Shown: piece after piece, positions 27,567 through 36,248 of the stretch
How positions within the stretch are numbered: position 1 is the stretch's first letter
Layout: the number at the start of each line of letters is the position of its first letter
NCBI GenBank assembly: GCA_947625535.1
Contig: CANQOR010000001.1
Coordinates: 1 to 64,000 of the forward strand
Direction of reading: 5' to 3'
Origin: an uncultured Bacilli bacterium
GTDB lineage: Bacteria > Bacillota_I > Bacilli_A > RF39 > UBA660
Length of the DNA: 64,000 bases
Made by a program: the position numbers and the translations under genes
Notes under the pieces: generated by a model
Seen by the model: only the letters and a program-made list of their open reading frames with translations
Told to the model about the DNA's origin: nothing
The model's database searches: none

Positions 27567-30218
27567 TTATTCTCCTTTTAATTTCTTTATTTTATTATAA
27601 ACTCTTTCGCAATTGTTGGCATCATGATAAGTAAAGAAATCATCAATTCGTTTTTCGTATTTCTTTTCAAGCTTACAATCTTTTTTTATTAAATTAATTA
27701 ATTCTTTTATAAAGTCATCATAGTCAGTACAACATGGACCAAATCCCATAGTATTGTAATCAAAATATCCTTTATTATATATTTGACCTTCATAAAAAGT
27801 TTCACGATCTGGTTGAAAATATAAAACCGGTTTTTTTAAATAACCAAAGTCAAAATAAACACTTGAATAATCAGTTATAAGTAATTTATTTTCACAGAAT
27901 TCTTTTTGATAATTTATATTACCTTCTGCTATTTCGACATATTCATTTAATTCAAAATCTTTAAGTTGTGGTAAAACATTAGGATGAGGAATGAATCTTA
28001 TTTTATAGTTATAATCTTTTAATACTTTATGTAATTTTTTATCGTTTAGTAAATTATTTATCCACTTATAATAGTCTGTGTTTTTAAATTTTTCATTATA
28101 TAGTCTAGCTCCTGTTATACGATCTATTTTATTCGCTATGTTACTACGCCATGTAAAAGAAACCATAATAGTATTATGCAATTCATATTGACTTTTTTTA
28201 GTAACTAAACCATCATAACGTGGAAAACCAGTTAGTTGAATTACATTTTTATTATAACCATATGTACATAATGAATCATATTCTTTTTGAACTGCTGAAA
28301 CAAACATATCTATATGTTTGGTATTTGGATTTAACCAGGAAGATATATCATTTTGTGTAATTCCATGTTGTAGAAAGACATATTTAAACTTAAATAAATC
28401 TTTATAATATTGATTATTTTTACCAAATAAATTTGTTATGTATACTTCGGCGTGTGAAGAAATAATATAATCTGCATTAACAAATAAAAATTTATATTTT
28501 AAAGAATTATTATCAATAACTTTTCCATATTGTTTCATTCTTTCAAAATCTTTGCAATCTTTAGATATTACATAATAAGCATTTACTTCTTCTCTATGGT
28601 TTTCATTTATATACTTAAATAAATGTTCGGCATTATCATCAGCAACATTTACTCTATCAGATAATAACCAAATATTTTTAGGAGCAAATGGTTTACTAAG
28701 AATTATTAATAATCTCAAAATTAATTGCTTAATTTTACCTTTACCAATTAAGCCAAAGATATTTTTAAACTCTCTTCCAATGCATTTAAAAATACTTCTG
28801 TTAGATATTTTAAATTTTCCTTTATCTAAAGTTACCATTTTATTTTTATATACATAATAGCTTCCTTTTAATAAATTGGTTAGATTACTTTGATTAGAAA
28901 AACTTAAATTTAAGTAATCATTATTCTTATTATATACAAAGCCGAATTCTTTAACTTTATTAATATCTACTTTAACATCTATGCCATAATAGCTAGTGAT
29001 TTTTTCGTTACTAAATGATATTTCATCAAAGTTATTATGTAATTCATAATATTCTATTTCTTGTTCTTCACCATCAACAATAAATTTGATTTTGTCTTTT
29101 GAATATAAGCTTTGATTTATACGTCCTATTATTTGTAAAATATTATCTTCAATATATATGTCATCTATTTGCATAAATTTTATTTTGTTTTTAGGTTCTT
29201 CTAATAAATTACAAATAACATCACCATCTTTAATAGAAATTAACGTTGAGATATCTTTATTATATTTAATGTTATATATGTACATTAGATATGTTGGAGG
29301 AATATTTTTTTGTTCCTTAAAAAAATCAAAATCTATTTTCTTTATTAAATTAGTAATACATTTTATGTAGTCTTTTTGTTCTTTTTCAGTTATTAAATCA
29401 CTCATTGATGAAGTTGTTAAACGCCATCCAATATCATAAGCTACTAAAAATTTAACATAATCTAAAACTTTACCAAATTCTTTTTCTGATTTTTCAAATA
29501 AATATTCATATACTTTGTGTGGTGTTACTGTATACCAAGGATTATTTGTTAATGAATTTTGACTAGCGGAAGTTTGATTTCGACGACGACGATAATAATA
29601 AACTGGTTTTGATAAGATCATCATTTTATATTCTTTAAATAATATTTCATTTATTAATCTCGTATCTTCTTCGTTTTTTGTTTCTAAGTCATATTTATAG
29701 TTTTTAATTACATCTTTTGTAATAAAACATGAACATGTACTTAATTGAATGTATTGATAATCTTCTCTAATATCGATTATTTTATCATTTTTATATTTAT
29801 AATTTAAAACATGATTACCTTTTTGAGCATCAAAATAACGCATTTTAGTACTAAATACATGAACGTCTTGATGTTCTAAATAATTATCATAAACTATTTT
29901 AAAAGTATTTAATGACCATTTATCATCACTATCTAAGAAGTTTATTAATTCTCCGCTTGCTAATTCAATACCTTTATTACGAGCTGCTGAGACACCAGCA
30001 TTTTTTTGTTTATAGTAAATGATATTATCAGGATATAATTCTTGATATTTTAAACATATTTTCTCTGAATCATCAGGAGATCCATCATTAATTAAAATTA
30101 ATTCAATATTATCTTCAAAACCAATTGTTTGATTAATTACACTTTCGATTGTTTCTTCTAAGTACTCTTCTACATTATAAATGGGTACTATTACTGAAAA
30201 TTTGAATTGTTTTTTCAT
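27567..30218 (-). CDS. Bifunctional glycosyltransferase / CDP-glycerol glycerophosphotransferase
   Basis: About 883 residues. The N-terminal third is a GT2 glycosyltransferase (SVIVPIYNVEEYL, LINDGSPDDS, NFLDSDDKW). A middle beta-rich linker follows, and the C-terminal 370 residues are a TagF-type glycerophosphotransferase (FLQHGITQNDISSWL, FTWRSN, LLITDYSSVYFDFGYL). One chain may thus both glycosylate and polymerise the polymer. The ATG at 30218 overlaps the previous stop by one base (TAATG); an open frame to 30278 is inside the upstream gene. Second gene of the locus. Confidence 0.88.
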   Translation of the reverse strand: MKKQFKFSVIVPIYNVEEYLEETIESVINQTIGFEDNIELILINDGSPDDSEKICLKYQELYPDNIIYYKQKNAGVSAARNKGIELASGELINFLDSDDKWSLNTFKIVYDNYLEHQDVHVFSTKMRYFDAQKGNHVLNYKYKNDKIIDIREDYQYIQLSTCSCFITKDVIKNYKYDLETKNEEDTRLINEILFKEYKMMILSKPVYYYRRRRNQTSASQNSLTNNPWYTVTPHKVYEYLFEKSEKEFGKVLDYVKFLVAYDIGWRLTTSSMSDLITEKEQKDYIKCITNLIKKIDFDFFKEQKNIPPTYLMYIYNIKYNKDISTLISIKDGDVICNLLEEPKNKIKFMQIDDIYIEDNILQIIGRINQSLYSKDKIKFIVDGEEQEIEYYELHNNFDEISFSNEKITSYYGIDVKVDINKVKEFGFVYNKNNDYLNLSFSNQSNLTNLLKGSYYVYKNKMVTLDKGKFKISNRSIFKCIGREFKNIFGLIGKGKIKQLILRLLIILSKPFAPKNIWLLSDRVNVADDNAEHLFKYINENHREEVNAYYVISKDCKDFERMKQYGKVIDNNSLKYKFLFVNADYIISSHAEVYITNLFGKNNQYYKDLFKFKYVFLQHGITQNDISSWLNPNTKHIDMFVSAVQKEYDSLCTYGYNKNVIQLTGFPRYDGLVTKKSQYELHNTIMVSFTWRSNIANKIDRITGARLYNEKFKNTDYYKWINNLLNDKKLHKVLKDYNYKIRFIPHPNVLPQLKDFELNEYVEIAEGNINYQKEFCENKLLITDYSSVYFDFGYLKKPVLYFQPDRETFYEGQIYNKGYFDYNTMGFGPCCTDYDDFIKELINLIKKDCKLEKKYEKRIDDFFTYHDANNCERVYNKIKKLKGE

Positions 30219-31180
30219 TATTTTTTCCTCCTTAATCCTACTATTTCTATATATAAAAGCATTAATAAATATGAACATCTATAAAAACGATAATGTTTAG
30301 ATTTAAATAAATTTACTTGATGCTTATAATTTTTGAAGTTCTTTTTAAAATAGTTTAAAAATTTTTTAACAAATTCTCTTTGCAATTTTTTATCATTAAA
30401 TTTTTTAAATTCTCTAATTCTTCTTACATAGAAGCCAGCACTTAATTCAATTAGTTCTTTTTCATATTTTTCAAAATCATTATTTTCTTTAAAAAATACT
30501 ACCATATCTTCAAGAACATCTATTATATTTAAAAGATTCTTTTTATAACTATTAGTAATTGAATTTTCACTATCAAATAAATAATAATAAAATGGTTTTT
30601 CTATAATATACATTTTATTAGCATAGTATTTATATCTTATACCAAAAGCAAAATCTTCGGCATAGCTGTACTGTTCTGGTAAACGTAGATTATATTTATC
30701 GATAATAGATTTTTTAAATAATTTATCACAATTATAATTTGATGTTTTAGAAAATGCTTTAGCATCAGTTTCTTTACTGGTATTGATTATTTCTTTCATA
30801 CCATTTTTAGTTACGTTGTAACGACCACAACATACTAAATCAATGTCATCTGTCATTTTAGAAGACATTTCTTCAAACATTTTTTCATCAACATAATCAT
30901 CACTATCTACAAAACCAATGTACTTACCTGTTGCGATATCTAAACCTTTATTACGTGATGCAGCTGGTCCTAAATTTTTTTCATTATCGATAATTTTTAT
31001 TTTAGGATTATCTTTATATTTATTTAATATTTTTAACGTATTATCTCTACTTTTATCATTTATAACTATTATTTCTATTTTAGTTAAAGTTTGATTTATA
31101 AGACTTTGGAGGCACTTATCAATTGTTTTTTCAGCATTATATGCAGGAACAATAACAGACACAATTGGTTTTGTCATCAA
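30218..31180 (-). CDS. Glycosyltransferase family 2
   Basis: A 320-residue GT-A enzyme: SVIVPAYNAEKTIDKCL at the start, NDKSRDNT, the DxD region IGFVDSDDYVD, and a C-terminal basic region without clear membrane helices. It is the first gene of the tag-type operon and is coupled to the bifunctional enzyme by a TAATG junction. The sugar donor is unknown. Confidence 0.9.
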   Translation of the reverse strand: MMTKPIVSVIVPAYNAEKTIDKCLQSLINQTLTKIEIIVINDKSRDNTLKILNKYKDNPKIKIIDNEKNLGPAASRNKGLDIATGKYIGFVDSDDYVDEKMFEEMSSKMTDDIDLVCCGRYNVTKNGMKEIINTSKETDAKAFSKTSNYNCDKLFKKSIIDKYNLRLPEQYSYAEDFAFGIRYKYYANKMYIIEKPFYYYLFDSENSITNSYKKNLLNIIDVLEDMVVFFKENNDFEKYEKELIELSAGFYVRRIREFKKFNDKKLQREFVKKFLNYFKKNFKNYKHQVNLFKSKHYRFYRCSYLLMLLYIEIVGLRRKK

Positions 31181-31267
31181 AACACCTCCCTAAAGATTTT
31201 TTATTGCATATTTTTATTATAACAACTTAGGCAAGGTATTTCAATGAACCTTACTATTTCTTGACAT

Positions 31268-31294
31268 AAAAAAAGATGATTTTCATCATCTTAA
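31268..31294 (-). terminator. Terminator of rpsU-yqeY
   Basis: AAGATGAT/ATCATCTT stem with seven T on the minus strand, overlapping the yqeY stop. Confidence 0.85.
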
Positions 31295-31734
31295 CTTAAT
31301 CTTTGTTTTACTAAAGAACTTACTAAAGACATATCTGCGCCATTACCAAGTCTAGTTGTAGCTTCTTTCATAACTTTACCCATTTCTTTAATACTTTCAG
31401 GTTTAAGTTCAGCAAATACTTCATCTAGAACTTTATTTATTTGTTCTTCAGATAATTCTTCTGGTAAATATTTAGATAAGCATTCTATTTCTTTATTAAG
31501 ATTTGCTACTTCTTCATCTTTACCATATTTAGCATACTCAGTAATACTATCTTTTCTTTGTTTTACTTGTCTTTTAATAACAACAATTGCTTCTTCATCA
31601 GATAGATCATGTTTTTTACTAATCTTTTCATTTTGAAGAGCAGTTTTTAACATACGAAGAACAGATAAATTAAATTTGTCTTGTGCTTTCATTGCAGCAG
31701 TCATATCTTTTACTACAGTATCAGTTAAAGCCAT
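31291..31734 (-). CDS. yqeY: GatB/YqeY domain protein
   Basis: A 147-residue YqeY-family protein, related to the tail domain of the GatB amidotransferase subunit. Recognisable segments are AMKAQDKFNLSVLRMLKTAL, KRKDSI-type KQRKDSITEYAKYG, and LPEELSEEQI. Directly after rpsU, the conserved rpsU-yqeY pair. Function unclear; tRNA-related by homology. Confidence 0.93.
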   Translation of the reverse strand: MALTDTVVKDMTAAMKAQDKFNLSVLRMLKTALQNEKISKKHDLSDEEAIVVIKRQVKQRKDSITEYAKYGKDEEVANLNKEIECLSKYLPEELSEEQINKVLDEVFAELKPESIKEMGKVMKEATTRLGNGADMSLVSSLVKQRLS

Positions 31735-31745
31735 CTTTACACTTC

Positions 31746-31937
31746 CTATCTGTCATTTCTTCTACGTTTACGAGAATTTCTAATCATTTCCTCTTTAGCC
31801 TTACGTCTTTTAACTCCTGGCTTATCATAGCATTTTTTCTCTTTTAATTTTGAAGGGACTCCACTTTTTGCAACTTTTACTTTAAATTTCTTTAAAGCCG
31901 CATCAATGTTGCCATTTTGTACTACTACTTTAGTCAT
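31746..31937 (-). CDS. rpsU: 30S ribosomal protein S21
   Basis: A 63-residue S21: VVVQNGNIDAALKKFKVKV, then SKLKEKKCYDKPGVKRRKAKEE and a basic tail. GAAGGGAGGG lies upstream. Co-transcribed with yqeY. A good vegetative promoter lies 33-61 bases upstream. Confidence 0.96.
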   Translation of the reverse strand: MTKVVVQNGNIDAALKKFKVKVAKSGVPSKLKEKKCYDKPGVKRRKAKEEMIRNSRKRRRNDR

Positions 31938-31969
31938 TACACTTTCCCTCCCTTCATTAACTATTTAAG

Positions 31970-31998
31970 ATTATAACACTTCATAAAATACTTGACAA
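31970..31998 (-). promoter_or_regulatory. Promoter of rpsU-yqeY
   Basis: TTGTCA (31998-31993) and TATAAT (31975-31970), 17-base spacer, on the minus strand. Confidence 0.75.
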
Positions 31999-32044
31999 GT
32001 GAAAAAAACTCTTATTTCGCACTAAAAGAGATAATTTATCAAAT

Positions 32045-32069
32045 AAACAAAGAGCATTTCTGCTCTTTG
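32045..32069 (-). terminator. Terminator of the bacteriocin operon
   Basis: AAAGAGCA/TGCTCTTT stem, 4-base loop, T-rich tail on the minus strand, 2 bases past the second peptide stop. Confidence 0.85.
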
Positions 32070-32070
32070 C

Positions 32071-32229
32071 TTAACATTTATTGCCTTTTATAAAGTATCT
32101 TAATGTTTCACCACATGATACTCCAAGATTATATAATACAGAGATACCTCGAGCTAAAGCATTTAGAAAACCAGCTGAAGTATAATTAGTTGTTCCACCT
32201 TTAATATTTAATAATTCTTCGTTAGTCAT
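32071..32229 (-). CDS. Double-glycine-leader peptide 2 (putative bacteriocin, 52 residues)
   Basis: A small gene missed by length cutoffs. Leader MTNEELLNIKGG has the L-(x)-I-x-GG pattern read by C39 peptidases, giving a predicted 40-residue mature peptide beginning TTNYTSAGFLNAL. It holds a GVSCG (GxxxG) helix-packing motif and two cysteines (27 and 40 of the mature form) that could form a disulphide. AGGTGA sits 5 bases before the ATG. It follows peptide 1 by 7 bases and ends the operon before a strong terminator. Confidence 0.85.
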   Translation of the reverse strand: MTNEELLNIKGGTTNYTSAGFLNALARGISVLYNLGVSCGETLRYFIKGNKC

Positions 32230-32236
32230 ATTTCAC

Positions 32237-32380
32237 CTATTTACATACAGCAGGAGACATTATTCCTTTACCTAATCCAATTAGAAAAGAAATTAAACCT
32301 CCTAAGAAAATACCGAATCCGGCAGATAATTTAAAACCTCCACCCTCTATATTATATAATTCTTTTTCTGTTAAATTCAT
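32237..32380 (-). CDS. Double-glycine-leader peptide 1 (putative bacteriocin, 47 residues)
   Basis: Leader MNLTEKELYNIEGG, then a predicted 33-residue mature peptide starting GFKLSAGFGIFLGGLISF and ending in a short cysteine-containing tail (AVCK). The mature part is glycine-rich and amphipathic, with two GxxxG motifs (GIFLG, GLGKG), as in class IIb two-peptide bacteriocins. Its ribosome-binding site AAAGGAG is formed by the last codons of the accessory gene. No homologue recalled; activity is inference. Confidence 0.87.
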   Translation of the reverse strand: MNLTEKELYNIEGGGFKLSAGFGIFLGGLISFLIGLGKGIMSPAVCK

Positions 32381-32382
32381 TT

Positions 32383-32787
32383 TTATACTCCTTTCATAAT
32401 ATTTTTTATTTTATTTATTATTCTTTGTTTATTATAAATTATTTTAAAATTAATTAAACGATCTTTACTATTGATATCTGTTTTAATAGTTATATCTTCA
32501 TAAGGAATAGAATTATTTAAATAAGGTTCTTCATAAGTTATTTCTTTTATTTCATATTCTTTATTTTGATACTCTATTTTACTATTATTAAAGATATCTA
32601 TTTTATTATAAGGAATTGATGCTTTAATACTACATTCTTCATTACATGTTATTATACCTGTTAAATAATAAGAATCATATGTATATATTTTCCATAATGA
32701 AGATATGAATAGGAGAAAACTTATTATAATTATATACATATTATAATTTTGAGGTTTTTTATTTAATAGGATGATTTTATTATTCAT
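32383..32787 (-). CDS. Small membrane-anchored transport accessory protein (reduced HlyD-like)
   Basis: 134 residues: a short cytoplasmic N terminus, one membrane helix (about residues 17-36) and a small beta-rich outside domain with a CNEEC pair. Position after a peptidase-containing transporter, and the GIITCNEECSIKASIP segment resembling the barrel part of HlyD/LcnD, suggest a membrane-fusion accessory protein lacking the long coiled coil. It could instead be an immunity protein. Overlaps the transporter gene by 8 bases. Confidence 0.6.
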   Translation of the reverse strand: MNNKIILLNKKPQNYNMYIIIISFLLFISSLWKIYTYDSYYLTGIITCNEECSIKASIPYNKIDIFNNSKIEYQNKEYEIKEITYEEPYLNNSIPYEDITIKTDINSKDRLINFKIIYNKQRIINKIKNIMKGV

Positions 32788-34822
32788 ATGATTTCTTCAT
32801 TTCTAAGATATTTTTAAAATATGTATTTTCTGTATGAGATATGTATATTAAAGTAGTATCTTTTAAATATGAATCAATATTATGTAATATTTCTGTTTCT
32901 GTTAAGTGATCTACTTCACTTAAAGATTCATCTAATATTAATATTTTAGGTTTACGTAGTAAAGATCTAGCTAAGATGATTCTTTGTCTTTCTCCTCCAC
33001 TTAGATTAAAACCACTATCATATAATATAGAATCTAAACGAAGAGATTTCTTAGCTATTATTTCATTAACTTTAGTTATATTTAGAACATCATTTATTTC
33101 TTTTAAACTATACTTTTTATTTAATGTAATATTATTTTTAATAGTATCTGAAAATATCTTTTCTCTTTGAGATACATATAAGATATTCTTTCTTATTGTA
33201 TTTAATGAATAATCTTTAATATTTATATTAGCTATATTAATACTTCCATCATAGTTATTAATATTTTTATTTAAGATCTGACATAAAGTACTTTTACCAC
33301 AACCTGAGGGTCCTTTAAGTAATATATGTTCATTTTCTTTAATAAATAAATTAACTTTATCTAATGATTTATGATAGTCATCATAACTATAAGATATATT
33401 ATTAAAATTAATATCACCTGGTTTAAATTCTTCTATCTTTCCTCTATTTAATAAATCTATATTTATAAATTCACTTATTTTATTAAAAGATAATTTAATT
33501 AAGTGATATTTAGGAAGTAAATCTATGGCACTTTCAATAGGACTTATAAAATATGATACTAAACTATTAAATGTTATTAATTCTAAGATAGTTAGTTTAT
33601 TTATACTTATTAAGTATATACCATAACTAGATATGATAAATAATCCTAATTCATTAATAGCATTTTTTAAAGATGTTATGATATTAAAGAATTTAGAATT
33701 ATTAAAACTATCTTTTTCATAATTAATAAATGTTTCTTCAGTTTTATTTTCATAATAATCAATTAGATTTAAGTTACTTATAGATTCTAAAGAAGAAATA
33801 TTTTCAGTTAAAGAAGAATTAAATTCTGTTTCTAAATCGATGTTATTATTTATTTTCTTTTCGATAAATGGACTTGCTATTATACCGATAATTAAATATA
33901 TTATAGAAATTATACAAAGAATTAAAAATAATTTACTATTTATATTAATTAGAAAATAAATAGATCCAAATGTTAAAGAGAAATCTAGAATAATAGTTAT
34001 TAATATTTCAGAAAATAGTTCTTTTATATTATATAAATCATTTACTCTAGTAATTATTTCGCCAGTAGATCTTGATTTAATAACATCTAAAGGGAGATTA
34101 AAGATATGATATATAAAATCTGTTATTAAACGAAGATTTATATTTTTATTAAGATATATAGCTAATTCATTTTTATAATAGTTATAAAATATTTTTATAA
34201 TAGTTAAAAATAAGAATATAAGCATTATAAAAATAGTTGTATTTATGTAACTAGTTTCAACTATTGTAGTAATTATTTTTAAATAGTAACTAGTAATTAT
34301 TGATAATATAGTGATAATTATATTAGATATTATTATTTTTATTAATAGTTTATTTTCTTTTAGGGCGAGATTTATAAATAAATCTTTAATATTAGTTTTT
34401 ATTTTGTATAGAGGTATTTGTTTGTAAGGTTTAAAGATTAGTATTATATTAGTCCATTCTGCTATAAAGTCTTCTTTTTTTACTTTTTGATATCCTTTAG
34501 CTGGATCCATAATATAGACATATTTATTAGTTACTTTGTATATTACAACAAAGTGATTTAAACCTTTACCAGTTATTATATGAGCAATAGCTGGTAGAAT
34601 AAGAGAATCTAATTTATTTATCTTTTGTCCTATAGCATTAAAGCCATATTTTTGCGCTGTTTTAATGAGATTGTAGGCTGTTGTTCCATTAGTATTAGTC
34701 TTTGTATCTAACCTTAGTGTTTCTAATGGTATATAGCCTTTATAATACTTTATAATTGATTCTAAACAACAGATACCACAATCTCTAATATCATTTTGTT
34801 TAACTATATAATCTTTTTTCAT
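32780..34822 (-). CDS. Peptidase-containing ABC transporter (C39, bacteriocin export)
   Basis: About 680 residues. An N-terminal C39 cysteine peptidase has VKQNDIRDCGICCL (catalytic Cys), NHFVVIY (His) and MDPAKGY (Asp). Six membrane helices follow and then an ATPase with GPSGCGKST, LSGGERQR and LDESLSEVD. Such proteins cut leaders after GG and export the mature peptide. The two GG-leader peptides encoded downstream are its natural substrates. The ATG at 34822 follows AGGGAG; a GTG at 34837 overlaps that site. Confidence 0.95.
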   Translation of the reverse strand: MKKDYIVKQNDIRDCGICCLESIIKYYKGYIPLETLRLDTKTNTNGTTAYNLIKTAQKYGFNAIGQKINKLDSLILPAIAHIITGKGLNHFVVIYKVTNKYVYIMDPAKGYQKVKKEDFIAEWTNIILIFKPYKQIPLYKIKTNIKDLFINLALKENKLLIKIIISNIIITILSIITSYYLKIITTIVETSYINTTIFIMLIFLFLTIIKIFYNYYKNELAIYLNKNINLRLITDFIYHIFNLPLDVIKSRSTGEIITRVNDLYNIKELFSEILITIILDFSLTFGSIYFLININSKLFLILCIISIIYLIIGIIASPFIEKKINNNIDLETEFNSSLTENISSLESISNLNLIDYYENKTEETFINYEKDSFNNSKFFNIITSLKNAINELGLFIISSYGIYLISINKLTILELITFNSLVSYFISPIESAIDLLPKYHLIKLSFNKISEFINIDLLNRGKIEEFKPGDINFNNISYSYDDYHKSLDKVNLFIKENEHILLKGPSGCGKSTLCQILNKNINNYDGSINIANINIKDYSLNTIRKNILYVSQREKIFSDTIKNNITLNKKYSLKEINDVLNITKVNEIIAKKSLRLDSILYDSGFNLSGGERQRIILARSLLRKPKILILDESLSEVDHLTETEILHNIDSYLKDTTLIYISHTENTYFKNILEMKKSYE

Positions 34823-34881
34823 ATTTACTCCCTTCACTTTATATTTTCTATGTAAGAGAGTTATTATCCTTTTTAATAAAT

Positions 34882-34908
34882 AAAAAAAGATTAGTTTATC
34901 TAATCTTC
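34882..34908 (-). terminator. Terminator between the pilin-like gene and the bacteriocin operon
   Basis: AAGATTAG/CTAATCTT stem and seven T on the minus strand, overlapping the stop of the upstream gene. It separates that gene from the transporter operon. Confidence 0.8.
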
Positions 34909-35337
34909 TTGATATGTAGTTGGATCTTGTTCTGGTATATTACAATGATCTGTATCTAATAAACAAGTTGAACACTCCGTAAATTTAGATGTATCATTAG
35001 TTATTAAAGTATTAAAAGCATAATTGATAGCTGTAGGTAGTAAGAAAACTACTAAGCCAGCAACTATTTTTTTTATTAATGTTCCTACACTAGCTTTTAA
35101 TTCATCTTCTTTACCAGATATAACTATTTTAGAAAAAGTTATTATTCCTCCCCCAATGATTATTAAAGGAATAACTGTTTTAATAATATTAAGACCAATA
35201 CCTATTATCATAAAAGTTCTTAATGTTCCAGGATATTCACAAAAGTGAATATCTGAAGATGTAGCAGCATTTGTTATTGTAGGGATTAATAATATTAAAC
35301 TTAGTATTAATAATTTAAATTTCTTAGATATTTGCAT
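34900..35337 (-). CDS. Secreted-signal, two-helix membrane protein (TrbC/VirB2-like layout)
   Basis: 145 residues: cleavable-looking signal peptide (cut near TNAA), then two hydrophobic helices joined by a short basic loop (SGKEDELKASVGTLIKK), which is the layout of TrbC/VirB2 pilins. An acidic C-terminal tail follows with a CSTC motif and other cysteines. No other conjugation genes are nearby, so a pilus role is doubtful. Divergent from spoIIIAH. Function unknown. Confidence 0.6.
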   Translation of the reverse strand: MQISKKFKLLILSLILLIPTITNAATSSDIHFCEYPGTLRTFMIIGIGLNIIKTVIPLIIIGGGIITFSKIVISGKEDELKASVGTLIKKIVAGLVVFLLPTAINYAFNTLITNDTSKFTECSTCLLDTDHCNIPEQDPTTYQED

Positions 35338-35442
35338 TTATATCACCTATTAATATAATAATATAATTTATAAAATTAGTAAAATAAAAAGTATATTTAT
35401 TAATGTAAATAAATAAAATATATTAGTAATGGAGGAATGAAT

Positions 35443-35931
35443 ATGATAAATAAACAAAGTATATGGTTTACTTTTTTATTTAGTGTTATTTTAGTACTTA
35501 GTATTTTTTATGTTAGTATGAACGAAAATGAATTAAGTGATTTTGCTTTAGTTAATAATGAACCTGAAACTAGTTTAGTTATTAATGAAAGTACTGAATT
35601 AGTAGCTCTTAGAGTTCAAAGTGATGAAGAAACTTTAGAAACTATTAATAATTTACAAGATGTCTTATTAAGTGAAACTAGTGATGTTCAAAGTAAGAAT
35701 GATGCTTATAATGAGTTATTAATGATATCTAATAATAAGAGTATGGAAAGTAAGTTAGAAAAGATTATTAAAGATGAATTTAAATATGATTCTTTTGTCA
35801 AGATAAATGGTAGTAATGTAACTATTGTCGTAGATAATTCTAAACATGATTATAAGTTAGCTAATGACATTATAAGAAGAATGACAAAAGAATTTAGTGA
35901 AAATAAGTATATTACAGTTAAGTTTAATTAA
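35443..35931 (+). CDS. spoIIIAH: Stage III sporulation protein AH
   Basis: A 162-residue SpoIIIAH. The N terminus INKQSIWFTFLFSVILVLSI is its single membrane anchor. The C-terminal YscJ-like domain matches Bacillus (SKNDAYNELLMISNNKSMESK, VTIVVDNSKHDYKLANDIIR). In the mother-cell membrane it binds SpoIIQ across the intermembrane space to build the feeding channel. The ATG at 35443 is chosen because the one at 35437 abuts GGAGGA. The other spoIIIA genes are not in the window. Confidence 0.9.
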   Translation: MINKQSIWFTFLFSVILVLSIFYVSMNENELSDFALVNNEPETSLVINESTELVALRVQSDEETLETINNLQDVLLSETSDVQSKNDAYNELLMISNNKSMESKLEKIIKDEFKYDSFVKINGSNVTIVVDNSKHDYKLANDIIRRMTKEFSENKYITVKFN

Positions 35932-35981
35932 CATAGTTATTTATTCTTCATAAAATATAGTAGTAAGAAAGAGAGATTTGT

Positions 35982-36185
35982 ATGAAGAATATATTAACAA
36001 AACGTGAAAAAGAAGTGTTTGATTTACTGATACTTAATTATACGACAGAAGATATTGCAAGAGCGATGATGATAAGTGAAAAAACAGTTAGAAATCATAT
36101 ATCTAATGTTATTCAAAAGTTAGGTGTTAATAGTAGAGGTCAAGCAATTATTGAATTATTAAAATTAAATGAAATAAAATTATAA
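35982..36185 (+). CDS. gerE: Late sporulation regulator GerE
   Basis: A 67-residue stand-alone LuxR-type helix-turn-helix. LTKREKEVFDLLI, ISEKTVRNHISNVIQKLGV and SRGQAIIELLKLNE follow Bacillus GerE along its length, with a shorter N terminus. GerE modulates sigma-K genes for coat assembly. Placed 50 bases after spoIIIAH and closed by its own terminator. Confidence 0.93.
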   Translation: MKNILTKREKEVFDLLILNYTTEDIARAMMISEKTVRNHISNVIQKLGVNSRGQAIIELLKLNEIKL

Positions 36186-36206
36186 ACCCTTTTCAAGGGT
36201 TTTTAT
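36184..36206 (+). terminator. Terminator of gerE
   Basis: AAACCCTT/AAGGGTTT stem with 3-base loop and T-run on the plus strand. Confidence 0.8.
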
Positions 36207-36248
36207 TCTTAAAATAATATTTATTAATATAATTTAATAGGTGGTTTA

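Noticed and set aside
20858-31180. Horizontal transfer island for the teichoic acid locus
   Set aside because: Base composition and codon use look like the rest of the window, and there are no tRNA ends, integrases or flanking repeats.
34900-35337. Evidence for a conjugative element, based on the VirB2-like protein
   Set aside because: No relaxase, coupling ATPase, VirB4 or integrase is present nearby, and flanking genes are chromosomal sporulation genes.
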